NCBI RefSeq assembly: GCF_000730625.1
Contig: NZ_BBIT01000026.1
Span: 1-62,145, forward strand
DNA length: 62,145 bases
Source: Pseudomonas oryzihabitans NBRC 102199
GTDB lineage: Bacteria; Pseudomonadota; Gammaproteobacteria; Pseudomonadales; Pseudomonadaceae
Direction: 5' to 3'
Each line of letters starts with the position of its first letter. The first letter of the stretch is position 1. Position numbers and translations under genes: made by a program. Below are positions 27,211 to 36,282 of this stretch, in pieces. The notes beneath the pieces are model-generated. The model saw nothing but the letters and a program-made list of their open reading frames with translations, searched no databases and was not told the DNA's origin.

Positions 27211-28269
27211 TCAGGCGTTGCCCTTGACCTTCAGCTGCAGCGCCTGGGTGAAGTCGAGCATGCGCTTGAGCGGCTTGACCGCCCGGGGGATGAGTGCCGG
27301 ATCGACCAGCACCTCGCCGGAGCCGTCGAGCAGGCAGTTGAGGGTGCGCTCCAGGGTATTCATCGCCATCCACGGGCAGTGGGCGCAGCTGCGGCAGGCG
27401 GCGCCGTTGCCGGCGGTGGGCGCCTCGATGAAGGTCTTGTCCGGGCAGGCCTGCTGCATCTTGTAGAAGATGCCGCGATCGGTGGCGACGATGAACTGGC
27501 GATTGGGCAGCGTCTGGGCCGCCTTGATCATCTGGCTGGTGGAGCCGACATGGTCGGCCAGTTCGATCACCGCCTCGGGCGACTCCGGATGCACCAGGAT
27601 GGCCGCCTCCGGATAGAGCCGCTTGAGGTCTTCCAGCTGGCTCGCCTTGAATTCCTCATGGACGATGCAGGAGCCTTCCCAGAGCAGCATGTCGGCGCCG
27701 GTCTCGCGCTGGATATAGCGACCCAGGTGGCGATCGGGGGCCCAGAGAATGGTCTCGTCGTTGTCCATCAGGTGCTCGACGATGTCCAGCGCGCAGCCGG
27801 AGGTGACCACCCAGTCCGCCCGGGCCTTCACCGCGGCCGAGGTGTTGGCGTAGACCACCACGGTGCGCTCGGGATGCTGGTCGCAGAAGGCGGAGAATTC
27901 CTCCACCGGGCAGCCCAGGTCCAGGGAGCAGGTGGCTTCCAGGGTCGGCATCAGCACCCGCTTTTCCGGGTTGAGGATCTTGGCCGTCTCGCCCATGAAC
28001 TTGACCCCGGCCACCACCACGGTGGACGCCGGATGGCGATTGCCGAAACGCGCCATCTCCAGGGAGTCGGCGACGCAACCGCCGGTCTCCTCGGCCAGCG
28101 CCTGGATCAGCGGATCGGTGTAGTAGTGGGCGAGCAGCACCGCGTTCTGCGCCTTGAGCTCGCGGGCGATGGCGGTCTTGTAGGCCGCGATCTCGTCCGG
28201 CCCGAGCGCCTTGGGCTGCTTGGCGGCCAGATGGGCCTGGACCAGGAGACGTTCGGAAATCTGCACCAT
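27211..28269 (-). CDS. nadA: quinolinate synthase A
   Basis: [4Fe-4S] enzyme of 352 residues that condenses iminoaspartate with dihydroxyacetone phosphate to quinolinate in NAD synthesis. The three cluster cysteines are visible: the Cys in [13 protein letters not shown], the Cys in VTSGCALDI and the Cys in [15 protein letters not shown]. Other family motifs include LVAHYY-like [12 protein letters not shown] and VHPESPEAV. The ATG at 28269 matches the [20 protein letters not shown]-terminus of Pseudomonas NadA. An earlier ATG pair is disfavoured. Confidence 0.95.
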   Translation of the reverse strand: MVQISERLLVQAHLAAKQPKALGPDEIAAYKTAIARELKAQNAVLLAHYYTDPLIQALAEETGGCVADSLEMARFGNRHPASTVVVAGVKFMGETAKILNPEKRVLMPTLEATCSLDLGCPVEEFSAFCDQHPERTVVVYANTSAAVKARADWVVTSGCALDIVEHLMDNDETILWAPDRHLGRYIQRETGADMLLWEGSCIVHEEFKASQLEDLKRLYPEAAILVHPESPEAVIELADHVGSTSQMIKAAQTLPNRQFIVATDRGIFYKMQQACPDKTFIEAPTAGNGAACRSCAHCPWMAMNTLERTLNCLLDGSGEVLVDPALIPRAVKPLKRMLDFTQALQLKVKGNA

Positions 28270-28483
28270 GGCGGGTACCTGAAAACGGGGGTCGTCAAGG
28301 CCGCGCATCATAGCAGCATCCTGGCCGACTCCCTATGGACGCCAGCGGCGGCCTGCGCGATGAGTGGCCATCTGCCGCTAATGTCTGGCAACACTTGGCT
28401 TTTCACTTCTCCGGCGGTCACGGGTCCGAGACAGGAACGCCCGGTGAGCGTCTCGCCTGGGCCCCCGCTGCTGGAGACCTATC

Positions 28484-30337
28484 GTGCCGCCCCGTTCGAC
28501 CTCGCGTTCCCGGACCTCCGATCACGATCTCGCCACCCTCCTCGCTGAACTGCGCGCCCTCCAGGATGCCCTGCACCAGGCCAGCGCGGATCCGCGCCTG
28601 GATCGCCAGGCGCTCAATCCTGCCTACCTCGCCAGCGCCCAGAACCTGCTCGCCTATCTGGCGTTGCGCGAGGGCGATCTGCACGGCCTTCAGCTGCGCC
28701 TCTCCGCCCTGGGGCTGTCGTCGCTGGGTCGTTCCGAAGCCGCGGTGCTGCCGGCGGTGGCGACCCTTATCAACACCCTGGAGCGACTGCTCGGCGGGAG
28801 CCCGGCGGCGCGGCCCACGGCCAAGGCCGCCAACCCGCTGGCGGATCACGCCCGCATGCTGTTCGGCTCCCCTGCCGCCGAGCGGGAGGTGCGCATCATG
28901 GTCACCTTGCCGCGCGAGGCCGCGGACAACTATTCCCTGGTGCGGGATCTGCTGGCGGCGCACATGGATTGCGTGCGCATCAACTGCGCCCACGACGAAC
29001 CGGCCAGCTGGAAGCGGATGATCGAGCACGTGCGCCGTGCCAGCGCGGAGCTGGACCGGCCCTGCAAGGTGTTCATGGACCTGCCGGGCCCCAAGCTGCG
29101 TACCGGGCCCATCGCCACGGGCGCGGCGGTGCAGAAGGTGAAGCCCGAACGCGATGCCCAGGGCCGCGTCCGCCAGCCGGCGCGGATCTGGCTGACCGGC
29201 CGTCGCCAGCCGCGACCGGCGCCCTCCCCGGCCGCCGCCAGTGTCCAAGTGGGCGAACGCTGGCTGAAGGATCTGCAGCCGGGCGACCATATCCGCCTGG
29301 TGGACACCCGGCAGGCGCAGCGGCGCTGGACGGTGGTCGAGGTCGGCGACCGCGGCTGCTGGGCGGAGGCGACCAAGACCACCTACCTTGCGCCCGGACT
29401 GCGTCTGAGCGTCACGCGCGAGGGGCGCAAGAGACACAGCCGCATTGGTGATTTCGCCCCGCAGCCGGGTGCCCTGCGCCTCGCCGAGGATGATCTGCTG
29501 ATCCTGACTGCCGACCAGACGCCCGGCCGGCCCGCCAGCCAGGACAGCGGCGGTCGCCTGCTGACACCCGCCACCCTGGGCTGCACCCTGCCCCAGGTGT
29601 TCGCCGACGTGCGCGGCGGCGAGCCGGTCTGGTTCGACGACGGCAAGATCGGCGGGGTGATCGAAGGCGCCGATCAGGATGCGCTGCAGGTCCGTATCAC
29701 CCACGCGCCGGGCGGCGCCAAGCTCAAGGGCGACAAGGGCATCAACTTTCCCCAGAGCAACCTGCGGCTGGCAGCGCTGGGCGAACAGGACCTCGCAGCC
29801 CTGGCGTTTGCCGCCGAGCACGCCGACGCCATCGAGATGTCCTTCGTCAACAGCGCCGACGACGTCCGTGCGCTGCTCGCGGAACTCGAGCGCCTGCAGG
29901 CCGAGCACCTGGGTGTGGTACTGAAGATCGAGACCCGCCGCGGTTTCGACAACCTTCCCGCACTGCTGCTGGCCGGCATGCAGCGCGGCGGCTTCGGCGT
30001 GATGATCGCCCGCGGCGACCTGGCGGTGGAAGGCGGCTTCGAGCGCCTGGCGGCGCTGCAGGAAGATATCCTCTGCCTGTGCGAAGCGGCCCACGTGCCG
30101 GTGATCTGGGCGACCCAGGTGCTGGAGAATCTGGCCAAGAAGGGTTCGCCTTCGCGCGCCGAGATCACCGATGCCGCCACCGGAGTCCGCGCCGAATGCG
30201 TGATGCTCAACAAGGGCCCGCACATCCTCAAGGCGGTCGCCACCCTGGATGAACTGCTGGTGCGGATGCAGGGCTATAACAGCAAGAAGCGCCAGATGCT
30301 GCGCAAGCTGGAGCTGGCCTCGCCCTGGGCGGACTGA
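28484..30337 (+). CDS. atypical pyruvate kinase-like protein
   Basis: Protein of 617 residues with a GTG start (GGAG 7 bases upstream). An N-terminal extension of about 135 residues precedes a pyruvate kinase TIM barrel: IMVTLPREAADNYSLVRDLL, the Arg/Asn in DCVRINCAHDE, KVFMDLPGPKLRTG, a large inserted B-like domain (about 215-400), the catalytic Lys in VVLKIETRRGF, the metal motif MIARGDLAVE and WATQVLENLAKKGSPSRAEITDA. The usual MLSGETA motif reads MLNKGPH, and the C-terminal allosteric domain is missing. It may be a true pyruvate kinase isoform without allostery or have a related activity. Single gene between nadA and ldcA. Confidence 0.78.
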   Translation: MPPRSTSRSRTSDHDLATLLAELRALQDALHQASADPRLDRQALNPAYLASAQNLLAYLALREGDLHGLQLRLSALGLSSLGRSEAAVLPAVATLINTLERLLGGSPAARPTAKAANPLADHARMLFGSPAAEREVRIMVTLPREAADNYSLVRDLLAAHMDCVRINCAHDEPASWKRMIEHVRRASAELDRPCKVFMDLPGPKLRTGPIATGAAVQKVKPERDAQGRVRQPARIWLTGRRQPRPAPSPAAASVQVGERWLKDLQPGDHIRLVDTRQAQRRWTVVEVGDRGCWAEATKTTYLAPGLRLSVTREGRKRHSRIGDFAPQPGALRLAEDDLLILTADQTPGRPASQDSGGRLLTPATLGCTLPQVFADVRGGEPVWFDDGKIGGVIEGADQDALQVRITHAPGGAKLKGDKGINFPQSNLRLAALGEQDLAALAFAAEHADAIEMSFVNSADDVRALLAELERLQAEHLGVVLKIETRRGFDNLPALLLAGMQRGGFGVMIARGDLAVEGGFERLAALQEDILCLCEAAHVPVIWATQVLENLAKKGSPSRAEITDAATGVRAECVMLNKGPHILKAVATLDELLVRMQGYNSKKRQMLRKLELASPWAD

Positions 30338-30358
30338 TCCGCCCAGGATCGGTCGGGC

Positions 30359-31249
30359 CTAGAGCACCTGCAGGCGACCCGCTTCCAGGCGCACCCGGGC
30401 GCCATAGGGCCAGGCCTGGTTGTCCGGGCCATGGCCGCTGGGCAGGCCGCGATAAAGGGCGATGCCGCGCGGCGCCAGCCATTCGGCGAAGATCTCTTCC
30501 AGCGACTGCTCGACGTTGCGCGCCGGGCAGTCGGTGAAGGTGCCCAGGCAGACCGCGCCGATGCGGTGCTCGGTGAGGTTGCCGAGCAACTGGCAGAGGC
30601 TGCGTTCGAGTCGATAGTAGGGCTCGCCGACATCTTCCAGCATGAGGATGGCGCCATCGTGGGGACGCAGCGCCGCGGCGGTGCCGACCACGCTGGCCAG
30701 CGTGGTCAGGTTGCCGCCGATCAGCTCGCCGGCAGGCACCTGGGCCGGACCGGCCAGGCGCTCCAGCTGCCAGGCCGGACGGCCACCGGCGCACAGCTCC
30801 AGGACTGACTCCAGCGAGCGGGTCCGGGCCGCCTGGGTAGCCGGATCCTCGTCGCGGCGCCCCCAGTCCAGGGCGCCAGGACCATGGATGGCGGTGAGAC
30901 CGCGGCGATGGAAGGCTTCCAGCAGCACCGTCAGGTCGGAATAGCCGATCAGCGGCCGGCCCTTGCTGCTGGACAGGCGCGACCAGTCCAGCCAGGGCAG
31001 CAGCTGTGCGGATCCATAACCGCCGCGCAGGCACCAGACCGCATCCACGTCCGCCTGGCTGAAGGCCCAGTGCAGATCTGCGGCCCGCTCCTCGGCGGTC
31101 CCGGCGAGATAGCGATGACGCTTGAGCGCCTGCTCGCCCAGCACCGCTTCGATGCCGGCCGCCTGCAGCTGTTCGATCGCCGCCGTGACCAGCTCCTGCT
31201 TGACCGCACCTGCCGGACTTACCAGCGCCACACGCCGCACGGGAGTCAT
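30359..31249 (-). CDS. ldcA: LD-carboxypeptidase (murein tetrapeptide, S66)
   Basis: Cytoplasmic serine peptidase of 296 residues that removes the terminal D-Ala from murein tetrapeptides during peptidoglycan recycling. S66 motifs: VALVSPAG at the N-terminus, CLRGGYGSAQLLPWLD, the nucleophile Ser in IGYSDLT, Glu in LMLEDVGEP and His in GLPSGHGPDN. The length is close to P. aeruginosa LdcA (307). Its start overlaps the stop of the upstream MOSC gene by 4 bp, so the two form an operon. Confidence 0.92.
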   Translation of the reverse strand: MTPVRRVALVSPAGAVKQELVTAAIEQLQAAGIEAVLGEQALKRHRYLAGTAEERAADLHWAFSQADVDAVWCLRGGYGSAQLLPWLDWSRLSSSKGRPLIGYSDLTVLLEAFHRRGLTAIHGPGALDWGRRDEDPATQAARTRSLESVLELCAGGRPAWQLERLAGPAQVPAGELIGGNLTTLASVVGTAAALRPHDGAILMLEDVGEPYYRLERSLCQLLGNLTEHRIGAVCLGTFTDCPARNVEQSLEEIFAEWLAPRGIALYRGLPSGHGPDNQAWPYGARVRLEAGRLQVL

Positions 31250-32049
31250 TCCAGCACCTCCACCGGCATGCCAGCCTCGATGACGCCGCGCCCCAGGGGG
31301 ATGACGTTCATGCCGAACAGCATGCGATTGTCGTGGAAGCGGTATTCGCGCAGGGCGGTCAGTGGCTGACGATCCGGATCCTTTTCGCCGGTCACCGGAT
31401 CCTGGGTGATGACGATGCAGCGCGAGCAGGGACAGGCGACGGCGAAGTCCACCGTGCCGATGCGCAGCCGTTTCCAGCCGTCCTCGGCATAGGCCGCGGT
31501 GCCCTCCACCACCAGATTAGGCCGAAAGCGCAGCATTTCCAGCGGTTTGCCCACCCGCTCCGCCAGATCGGCCAGGGAGGCCTCGCTGGTCAGCAGCAGG
31601 GGAAAGCCGTCGGCGAAGTGGACCTTCTGTCCCGGCTCGGCGAAATCGGTATTGATCTGGCGTGCATGGCTTTCGGCGATGTACACCAGGCGGCAGCGGC
31701 GCCCGAGGAAGTCGCTCAGCCAGGCATCGGCCTCGGCGGCGACCGGCGCCTGCAGGGTGTCGCGCCAGATGGTCACGCCTAGCTGCTCACCGGTGGCATC
31801 GGGCACCGCCACCTCGAGCGGAGTCCGCCCTGGCGCGCTCAGGCGCAGTCGATCGGCGGCCAGCCAGCGCGCCTCGATGTGATTCATCTGCGCAAGCTGG
31901 CGCAGGGTCAGGAAGCGACCGGTGTCGGCATCCACCACCATCCAGCGGCGATCCCCCACCAGGCCCAGGGCATCCACCTCGGCCTGGGCGAGGGATTCCA
32001 CGGCCGTCGACTTGACGGGATAACGATAGAGGGCACTGAGGTGCGACAT
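31246..32049 (-). CDS. MOSC domain protein (YcbX-like)
   Basis: Protein of 267 residues with an N-terminal MOSC beta-barrel domain (LYRYPVKSTAVESL at the start, the family signature) and a C-terminal MOSC domain holding the Cys-rich motif VACPCSRCIVITQDP. MOSC proteins bind molybdenum cofactor and reduce N-hydroxylated compounds; YcbX detoxifies N-hydroxylated bases. It lacks the 2Fe-2S domain that E. coli YcbX carries at its C-terminus. It is translationally coupled to ldcA through a 4-bp overlap, though no functional link is known. Confidence 0.88.
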   Translation of the reverse strand: MSHLSALYRYPVKSTAVESLAQAEVDALGLVGDRRWMVVDADTGRFLTLRQLAQMNHIEARWLAADRLRLSAPGRTPLEVAVPDATGEQLGVTIWRDTLQAPVAAEADAWLSDFLGRRCRLVYIAESHARQINTDFAEPGQKVHFADGFPLLLTSEASLADLAERVGKPLEMLRFRPNLVVEGTAAYAEDGWKRLRIGTVDFAVACPCSRCIVITQDPVTGEKDPDRQPLTALREYRFHDNRMLFGMNVIPLGRGVIEAGMPVEVLE

Positions 32050-32121
32050 GGGCGCGGCTTCCTGGCGGCGGACAAAGGCCGTCAGTGTAAGGGAGGCGCC
32101 GGAGCGGCGAAACCGCGGGGA

Positions 32122-33051
32122 TCAGCCCTCGGCCAGTGCCAGGCGGCGGCGGACTTCCTCGACCAACTGATCGGGCTGGAACTTGGAGAGGAAGGCGTTG
32201 CAGCCGACCTTCTTCACCATGGCTTCGTTGAAGCTGCCCGACAGCGAGGTGTGCAGCACCACATAGAGGTCGGCGAGGCGCGGATCCTGGCGGATCTCGG
32301 TGGTCAGGCGATAGCCGTCCATTTCCGGCATCTCGGCATCGGTCAGCACCATCAGCAGCTTCTCGGTCAGCACCACGCCTTCGTCGGCCCAGGCCTTGAG
32401 CTTGCGCAGGGCCTGCAGGCCGTCGGTGGCGACGTGGAATTTCAGATCCAGCTGGACCAGGGTGTCGCGCAGCTGGCCGATGGCGGTGCTGGAGTCGTCC
32501 ACCAGCAGCACCTCGCGACCGCGGGCCTTGGCCAGCAGCGGATCGGCCAGGCGTTCCTGGGAGACCTTGACGTTGTAGGGCGCGATCTCGGCCAGCACCT
32601 TTTCCACGTCGATCACCTCCACCAGGCGGTCTTCGATGCGGGTGATGGCGGTCAGGTAGTGCTGCCGTCCGGCACCGCCGGGCGGGGCCTGGATGCTGTC
32701 CCAGTTGAGGTTGATGATGCGATCGACGCTGCCGACCAGGAAGGCCTGCACCGAGCGGTTGTACTCGGTGACGATGATGGTGCTGTTCTCGTCGGGCGTG
32801 ATGGGTCGCATGCCGATGGCGGCGGCCAGGTCGATCACCGGCAGGGTCTGGCCACGCAGGTGGACCACGCCGCAGATCATCGGGTGGCGCTTGGGCATCT
32901 GGGTCAGGCGCGGCAGCTTGAGGACTTCCTGCACCTTGAACACGTTGATGGCGAACATCTGCCGGCTGGACAGCTGGAACATGAGAATTTCCAGACGATT
33001 CTCGCCAACCAGCTGGGTGCGTTGATCGACGGTGTCGAGAATGCCGGCCAT
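32122..33051 (-). CDS. cheV: chemotaxis coupling protein CheV
   Basis: Protein of 309 residues that joins a CheW-like coupling domain (about 20-165; EILMFQLSSRQMFAINVFKVQEVL, GVVHLRGQTLPVIDLA) to a response-regulator receiver domain (about 175-305; VLLVDDSSTAIGQLRDTL, phosphoacceptor Asp in VLTDAEMPEMDG, Thr/Ser in HTSLSG, Lys in FLSKFQ). This is the CheV architecture, thought to couple or adapt chemoreceptor-CheA complexes. Start at ATG 33051 with GGAG 10 bases upstream. The gene stands alone, as cheV paralogues often do. Confidence 0.94.
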   Translation of the reverse strand: MAGILDTVDQRTQLVGENRLEILMFQLSSRQMFAINVFKVQEVLKLPRLTQMPKRHPMICGVVHLRGQTLPVIDLAAAIGMRPITPDENSTIIVTEYNRSVQAFLVGSVDRIINLNWDSIQAPPGGAGRQHYLTAITRIEDRLVEVIDVEKVLAEIAPYNVKVSQERLADPLLAKARGREVLLVDDSSTAIGQLRDTLVQLDLKFHVATDGLQALRKLKAWADEGVVLTEKLLMVLTDAEMPEMDGYRLTTEIRQDPRLADLYVVLHTSLSGSFNEAMVKKVGCNAFLSKFQPDQLVEEVRRRLALAEG

Positions 33052-33125
33052 GGAAAGTCCACTCCAAAGATAAGTCAGGTCACAGGCTATCGGCGGCCGT
33101 GGACTTTTCTTGAGGCCCGGAAACG

Positions 33126-33152
33126 GCGAAGCCGCCAGACAGGCGGCTTCGC
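33126..33152 (-). terminator. hairpin terminator downstream of dcd
   Basis: GCGAAGCCGCC (33126-33136) pairs perfectly with GGCGGCTTCGC (33142-33152) around a 5-nt loop, 15 bp past the dcd stop. The following minus-strand bases are CGTTTCC, only weakly T-rich. Confidence 0.6.
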
Positions 33153-33167
33153 TCGAATAGCGCCAAG

Positions 33168-33734
33168 TCAGGCGCGTGGCAGGGTCACGCCGCGCTGGCC
33201 CTGGTACTTGCCGCCGCGATCCTTGTAGGACACCTCGCAAGCCTCGTCGGATTGCAGGAACAGCATCTGGGCCACGCCTTCGTTGGCGTAGATCTTGGCC
33301 GGCAGGGTGGTGGTGTTGGAGAACTCCAGGGTCACGTGCCCTTCCCACTCGGGCTCCAGCGGGGTGACGTTGACGATGATGCCGCAACGGGCATAGGTGC
33401 TCTTGCCCAGGCAGATGGTCAGGACGTCGCGCGGAATGCGGAAATATTCCACGGTGCGCGCCAGGGCGAAGGAGTTCGGCGGGATGATGCAGACGTCGCT
33501 GACCACGTCGACGAAACTCTTGTCGTCGAAGTTCTTGGGATCCACCACCGCCGAATGGATGTTGGTGAACACCTTGAATTCGTTGGCGCAGCGCACGTCG
33601 TAGCCGTAGCTGGACACCCCGTAGGAGATCACCCGGCTGTCGTCCGCGCCGCGCATCTGGCGCTCGACGAAGGGCTCGATCATGCCGTGCTCCTGGGCCA
33701 TGCGGCGAATCCACTTGTCCGATTTGATGCTCAT
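33168..33734 (-). CDS. dcd: dCTP deaminase
   Basis: Trimeric enzyme of 188 residues that deaminates dCTP to dUTP for thymidylate synthesis. Family motifs: [13 protein letters not shown] at the N-terminus, [40 protein letters not shown] and [18 protein letters not shown] with the catalytic Glu, then [10 protein letters not shown]. The ATG at 33734 gives the standard length; a start 13 codons earlier is not conserved. It lies downstream of apbC, and the pair is neighbours in Pseudomonas. Confidence 0.95.
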   Translation of the reverse strand: MSIKSDKWIRRMAQEHGMIEPFVERQMRGADDSRVISYGVSSYGYDVRCANEFKVFTNIHSAVVDPKNFDDKSFVDVVSDVCIIPPNSFALARTVEYFRIPRDVLTICLGKSTYARCGIIVNVTPLEPEWEGHVTLEFSNTTTLPAKIYANEGVAQMLFLQSDEACEVSYKDRGGKYQGQRGVTLPRA

Positions 33735-33815
33735 GGCAGGTCTGGCTCCGGGGCGAAAAAATTGACCGCGCATTCTAGAGGATCGCAGCGCGGTCTCAAA
33801 GGCGAACGGACGAAA

Positions 33816-34910
33816 TCAGTCGTCACTGACGGTGATGGTCGGCATGCCGCCACCGGCCTGACCGCCCAAGGCGATGCGGGCCCCGACTTTGCGCGCCAGT
33901 TCCTGGTAGATCAGCGCGATCTGGCTGTCGGGATCGGCGATGGCGGTGGGGCGCCCGGCGTCGGCCTGCTCGCGGATGGCCATGGCCAGCGGCAGCGAGG
34001 CCAGGAGGTCCACGCCGTACTGCTCGGCCAGCCGGCCGCCGCCGCCTTCGCCGAACAGGTGCTCGGCGTGGCCGCAGTTGGAGCAGATGTGCACCGCCAT
34101 GTTTTCCACCACCCCGAGCACCGGGATATTGACCTTCTGGAACATCTCCACGCCCTTCTTGGCGTCCAGCAGGGCCAGGTCCTGGGGCGTGGTGACGATC
34201 ACCGCGCCGGCCACCGGCACCTTCTGCGCCAGGGTCAGCTGGATGTCGCCGGTGCCCGGCGGCATGTCGATCACCAGGTAGTCGAGGTCATTCCAGGCGG
34301 TCTGGGTGATCAGCTGGATCAGGGCGCCGGAGACCATGGGGCCACGCCAGGCCACCGGGGTCTTGTCGTTGGTGAGGAAGGCCATGGACATGACCTCGAC
34401 GCCATGGGCCTGCAGCGGGATGAACCACTTTTCGTCGCGCACCTCGGGACGGGTGCCCTCGGCGAAGCCGAACATGATGCCCTGGCTGGGACCATAGATG
34501 TCGGCGTCCAGCACCCCGACCCGGGCGCCTTCGCGGGCCAGCGCCAGCGCCAGGTTGGCGGCGGTGGTGGACTTGCCCACCCCGCCCTTGCCCGAGGCCA
34601 CGGCGATGATGTTCTTGACGTTGCCCATGGCTTCCAGCTGCGGCTGGGCGGCGTGGGGCGCGATTATGCAGTCGACCTGGATCTCGGCGGTGTCGACCCC
34701 GGGCACGTTCTCCAGCGCGGTCTTGAGCACCTGGGCCAGGCCACCCTTGAAAAGTCCGGCGGCATAGCCCAGCTCGAAGCGGGCGCGCACCCGGCCACCG
34801 TCCAGCGCGAGGTCGCGCAGGGCACCGGCGCTGAGCAGGTCCTGTTCGAGATAGGGATCGTGATACTGGCGCAGCGCGGCCTCGATGGCCTCGCGAGTCG
34901 GAGCGGTCAT
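33816..34910 (-). CDS. apbC: iron-sulfur cluster carrier ApbC/Mrp
   Basis: P-loop ATPase of 364 residues that holds and transfers [4Fe-4S] clusters. A MIP18-like N-terminal domain (about 1-85, HDPYLEQDLLSAGALRDL) is followed by the ATPase domain with the deviant Walker A VASGKGGVGKSTTAANLA (about 103-120), VLDADIYGPSQGIM, VIDMPPGTGD and the cluster-binding CSNCGH (CxxC). All key residues are present. Divergent from the M14 peptidase gene. Presumably constitutive. Confidence 0.94.
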   Translation of the reverse strand: MTAPTREAIEAALRQYHDPYLEQDLLSAGALRDLALDGGRVRARFELGYAAGLFKGGLAQVLKTALENVPGVDTAEIQVDCIIAPHAAQPQLEAMGNVKNIIAVASGKGGVGKSTTAANLALALAREGARVGVLDADIYGPSQGIMFGFAEGTRPEVRDEKWFIPLQAHGVEVMSMAFLTNDKTPVAWRGPMVSGALIQLITQTAWNDLDYLVIDMPPGTGDIQLTLAQKVPVAGAVIVTTPQDLALLDAKKGVEMFQKVNIPVLGVVENMAVHICSNCGHAEHLFGEGGGGRLAEQYGVDLLASLPLAMAIREQADAGRPTAIADPDSQIALIYQELARKVGARIALGGQAGGGMPTITVSDD

Positions 34911-35032
34911 GCAGACTCCCGGAAACAGCGGATAGGAAAGAGAAGCTGCGGCCTATGCTACCCACTGTCCTTGCTAAAGCCTATCCACGCGGCGCTACAC
35001 TCCCGGCTTTCCCCTCGCCCGTGGAGCCCTGC

Positions 35033-36184
35033 GTGAACGCCTCTTCCCTGCACATCAGTTCCACCTTCGACAGCGGCGCCGTCGAGGTGCTGTCCCTGGC
35101 CGACCACGCCGACATCCGCCTGCGCATCCGCCCGGACACCGCCTCGCCCTTCACCCAGTGGTTCCATTTCCGTCTCGAAGGCGCCCGCGGCCTGCCCTGC
35201 CAACTGAGCTTCGACAACGCCGGCGAGTGCGCCTACCCCGAAGGTTGGCGCGACTATGGGGTGGTGGCCAGCTATTGCGGCCAGCAGTGGTTCCGCATCC
35301 CCAGCCGCTATGACGGCAAGACCCTGAGCTGGACGGTCACCCCGGAGCACGACAGCCTGTTCTTCGCCTATTTCGAGCCCTATCCGGAGAGCCGCCACCT
35401 GGCCTTCATGGGCGAAGCCCAGCGGCATCCCGCCGTCCGTCTGGAAACCGTCGGCCGTTCGCTGCTGGGACGTTCGCTGGACCTGCTGCGCATCGGCACG
35501 CCGGGCGTCGGCAAGAAGAACATCTGGATCATCGCCCGCCAGCACCCCGGCGAGCCCATGGCCGAGTGGTTCGTCGAAGGCCTGCTGCGCCGGCTGCTGG
35601 GCCTGGGCGAACACCAGGGCGATCCGGTGGGCGGCAAGCTGCTGGAGCACGCGGTGCTGCACGTGGTGCCGAACATGAATCCCGATGGTTCGGCCCTGGG
35701 CAATCTGCGCACCAACGCCGCCGGTGCCAACCTCAACCGGGAATGGCTGGAGCCGGACGAAGGACGCAGTCCCGAGGTGCTGGCGGTACGCCGGGCCATC
35801 GCGGCGAGCGGCTGCGATCTGTTCCTCGACATCCACGGTGACGAAGCCCTGCCCTATGTCTTCGTCGACGGCTGCAACGGCCTGCCCAACTTCGGCGAGC
35901 GCGAGGAAGCCGAGCAACGGGCCTTCCTGCAGCGCTTCCAGCGCGCCAGTCCGGACTTCCAGACCCAGTACGGCTATCCCCGCGGTCATTTCGGCAGCGA
36001 GACCCTGAAGCTCGCCACCAAGTACGTCGGTCATACCCATGGCTGCCTGGCGCTGACCCTGGAGCTGCCGTTCAAGGACAACGCCAACGATCCCCGCCCG
36101 GACGTCGGCTGGAACGGTGCCCGCAGCGCCGCCCTGGGTGCCGCCATGGTCAGTGCCCTGTATTGGCAGCTGGCGGATCTCTAA
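35033..36184 (+). CDS. M14-family (cytosolic carboxypeptidase-like) zinc peptidase
   Basis: Protein of 383 residues. An N-terminal beta-sandwich domain (about 1-125; [33 protein letters not shown]) precedes an M14 carboxypeptidase domain with zinc motif [12 protein letters not shown] (HxxE), the Arg/Asn region [23 protein letters not shown], the third zinc His in [12 protein letters not shown] and the catalytic Glu in [10 protein letters not shown]. This domain pair matches the cytosolic carboxypeptidase (Nna1/AGBL-like) subfamily, which in eukaryotes trims glutamates from tubulin; bacterial substrates are unknown. GTG start chosen with GGAG 6-7 bases upstream. No signal peptide. Confidence 0.85.
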   Translation: MNASSLHISSTFDSGAVEVLSLADHADIRLRIRPDTASPFTQWFHFRLEGARGLPCQLSFDNAGECAYPEGWRDYGVVASYCGQQWFRIPSRYDGKTLSWTVTPEHDSLFFAYFEPYPESRHLAFMGEAQRHPAVRLETVGRSLLGRSLDLLRIGTPGVGKKNIWIIARQHPGEPMAEWFVEGLLRRLLGLGEHQGDPVGGKLLEHAVLHVVPNMNPDGSALGNLRTNAAGANLNREWLEPDEGRSPEVLAVRRAIAASGCDLFLDIHGDEALPYVFVDGCNGLPNFGEREEAEQRAFLQRFQRASPDFQTQYGYPRGHFGSETLKLATKYVGHTHGCLALTLELPFKDNANDPRPDVGWNGARSAALGAAMVSALYWQLADL

Positions 36185-36282
36185 GTCCGGACCTGCACCC
36201 GCCCATCCCCACGGATGAAACCGACCGGCCATTTCGCTATGATGGTCGGTCACCTTATCAGCGTCGCGATCCAGCCAAGACC

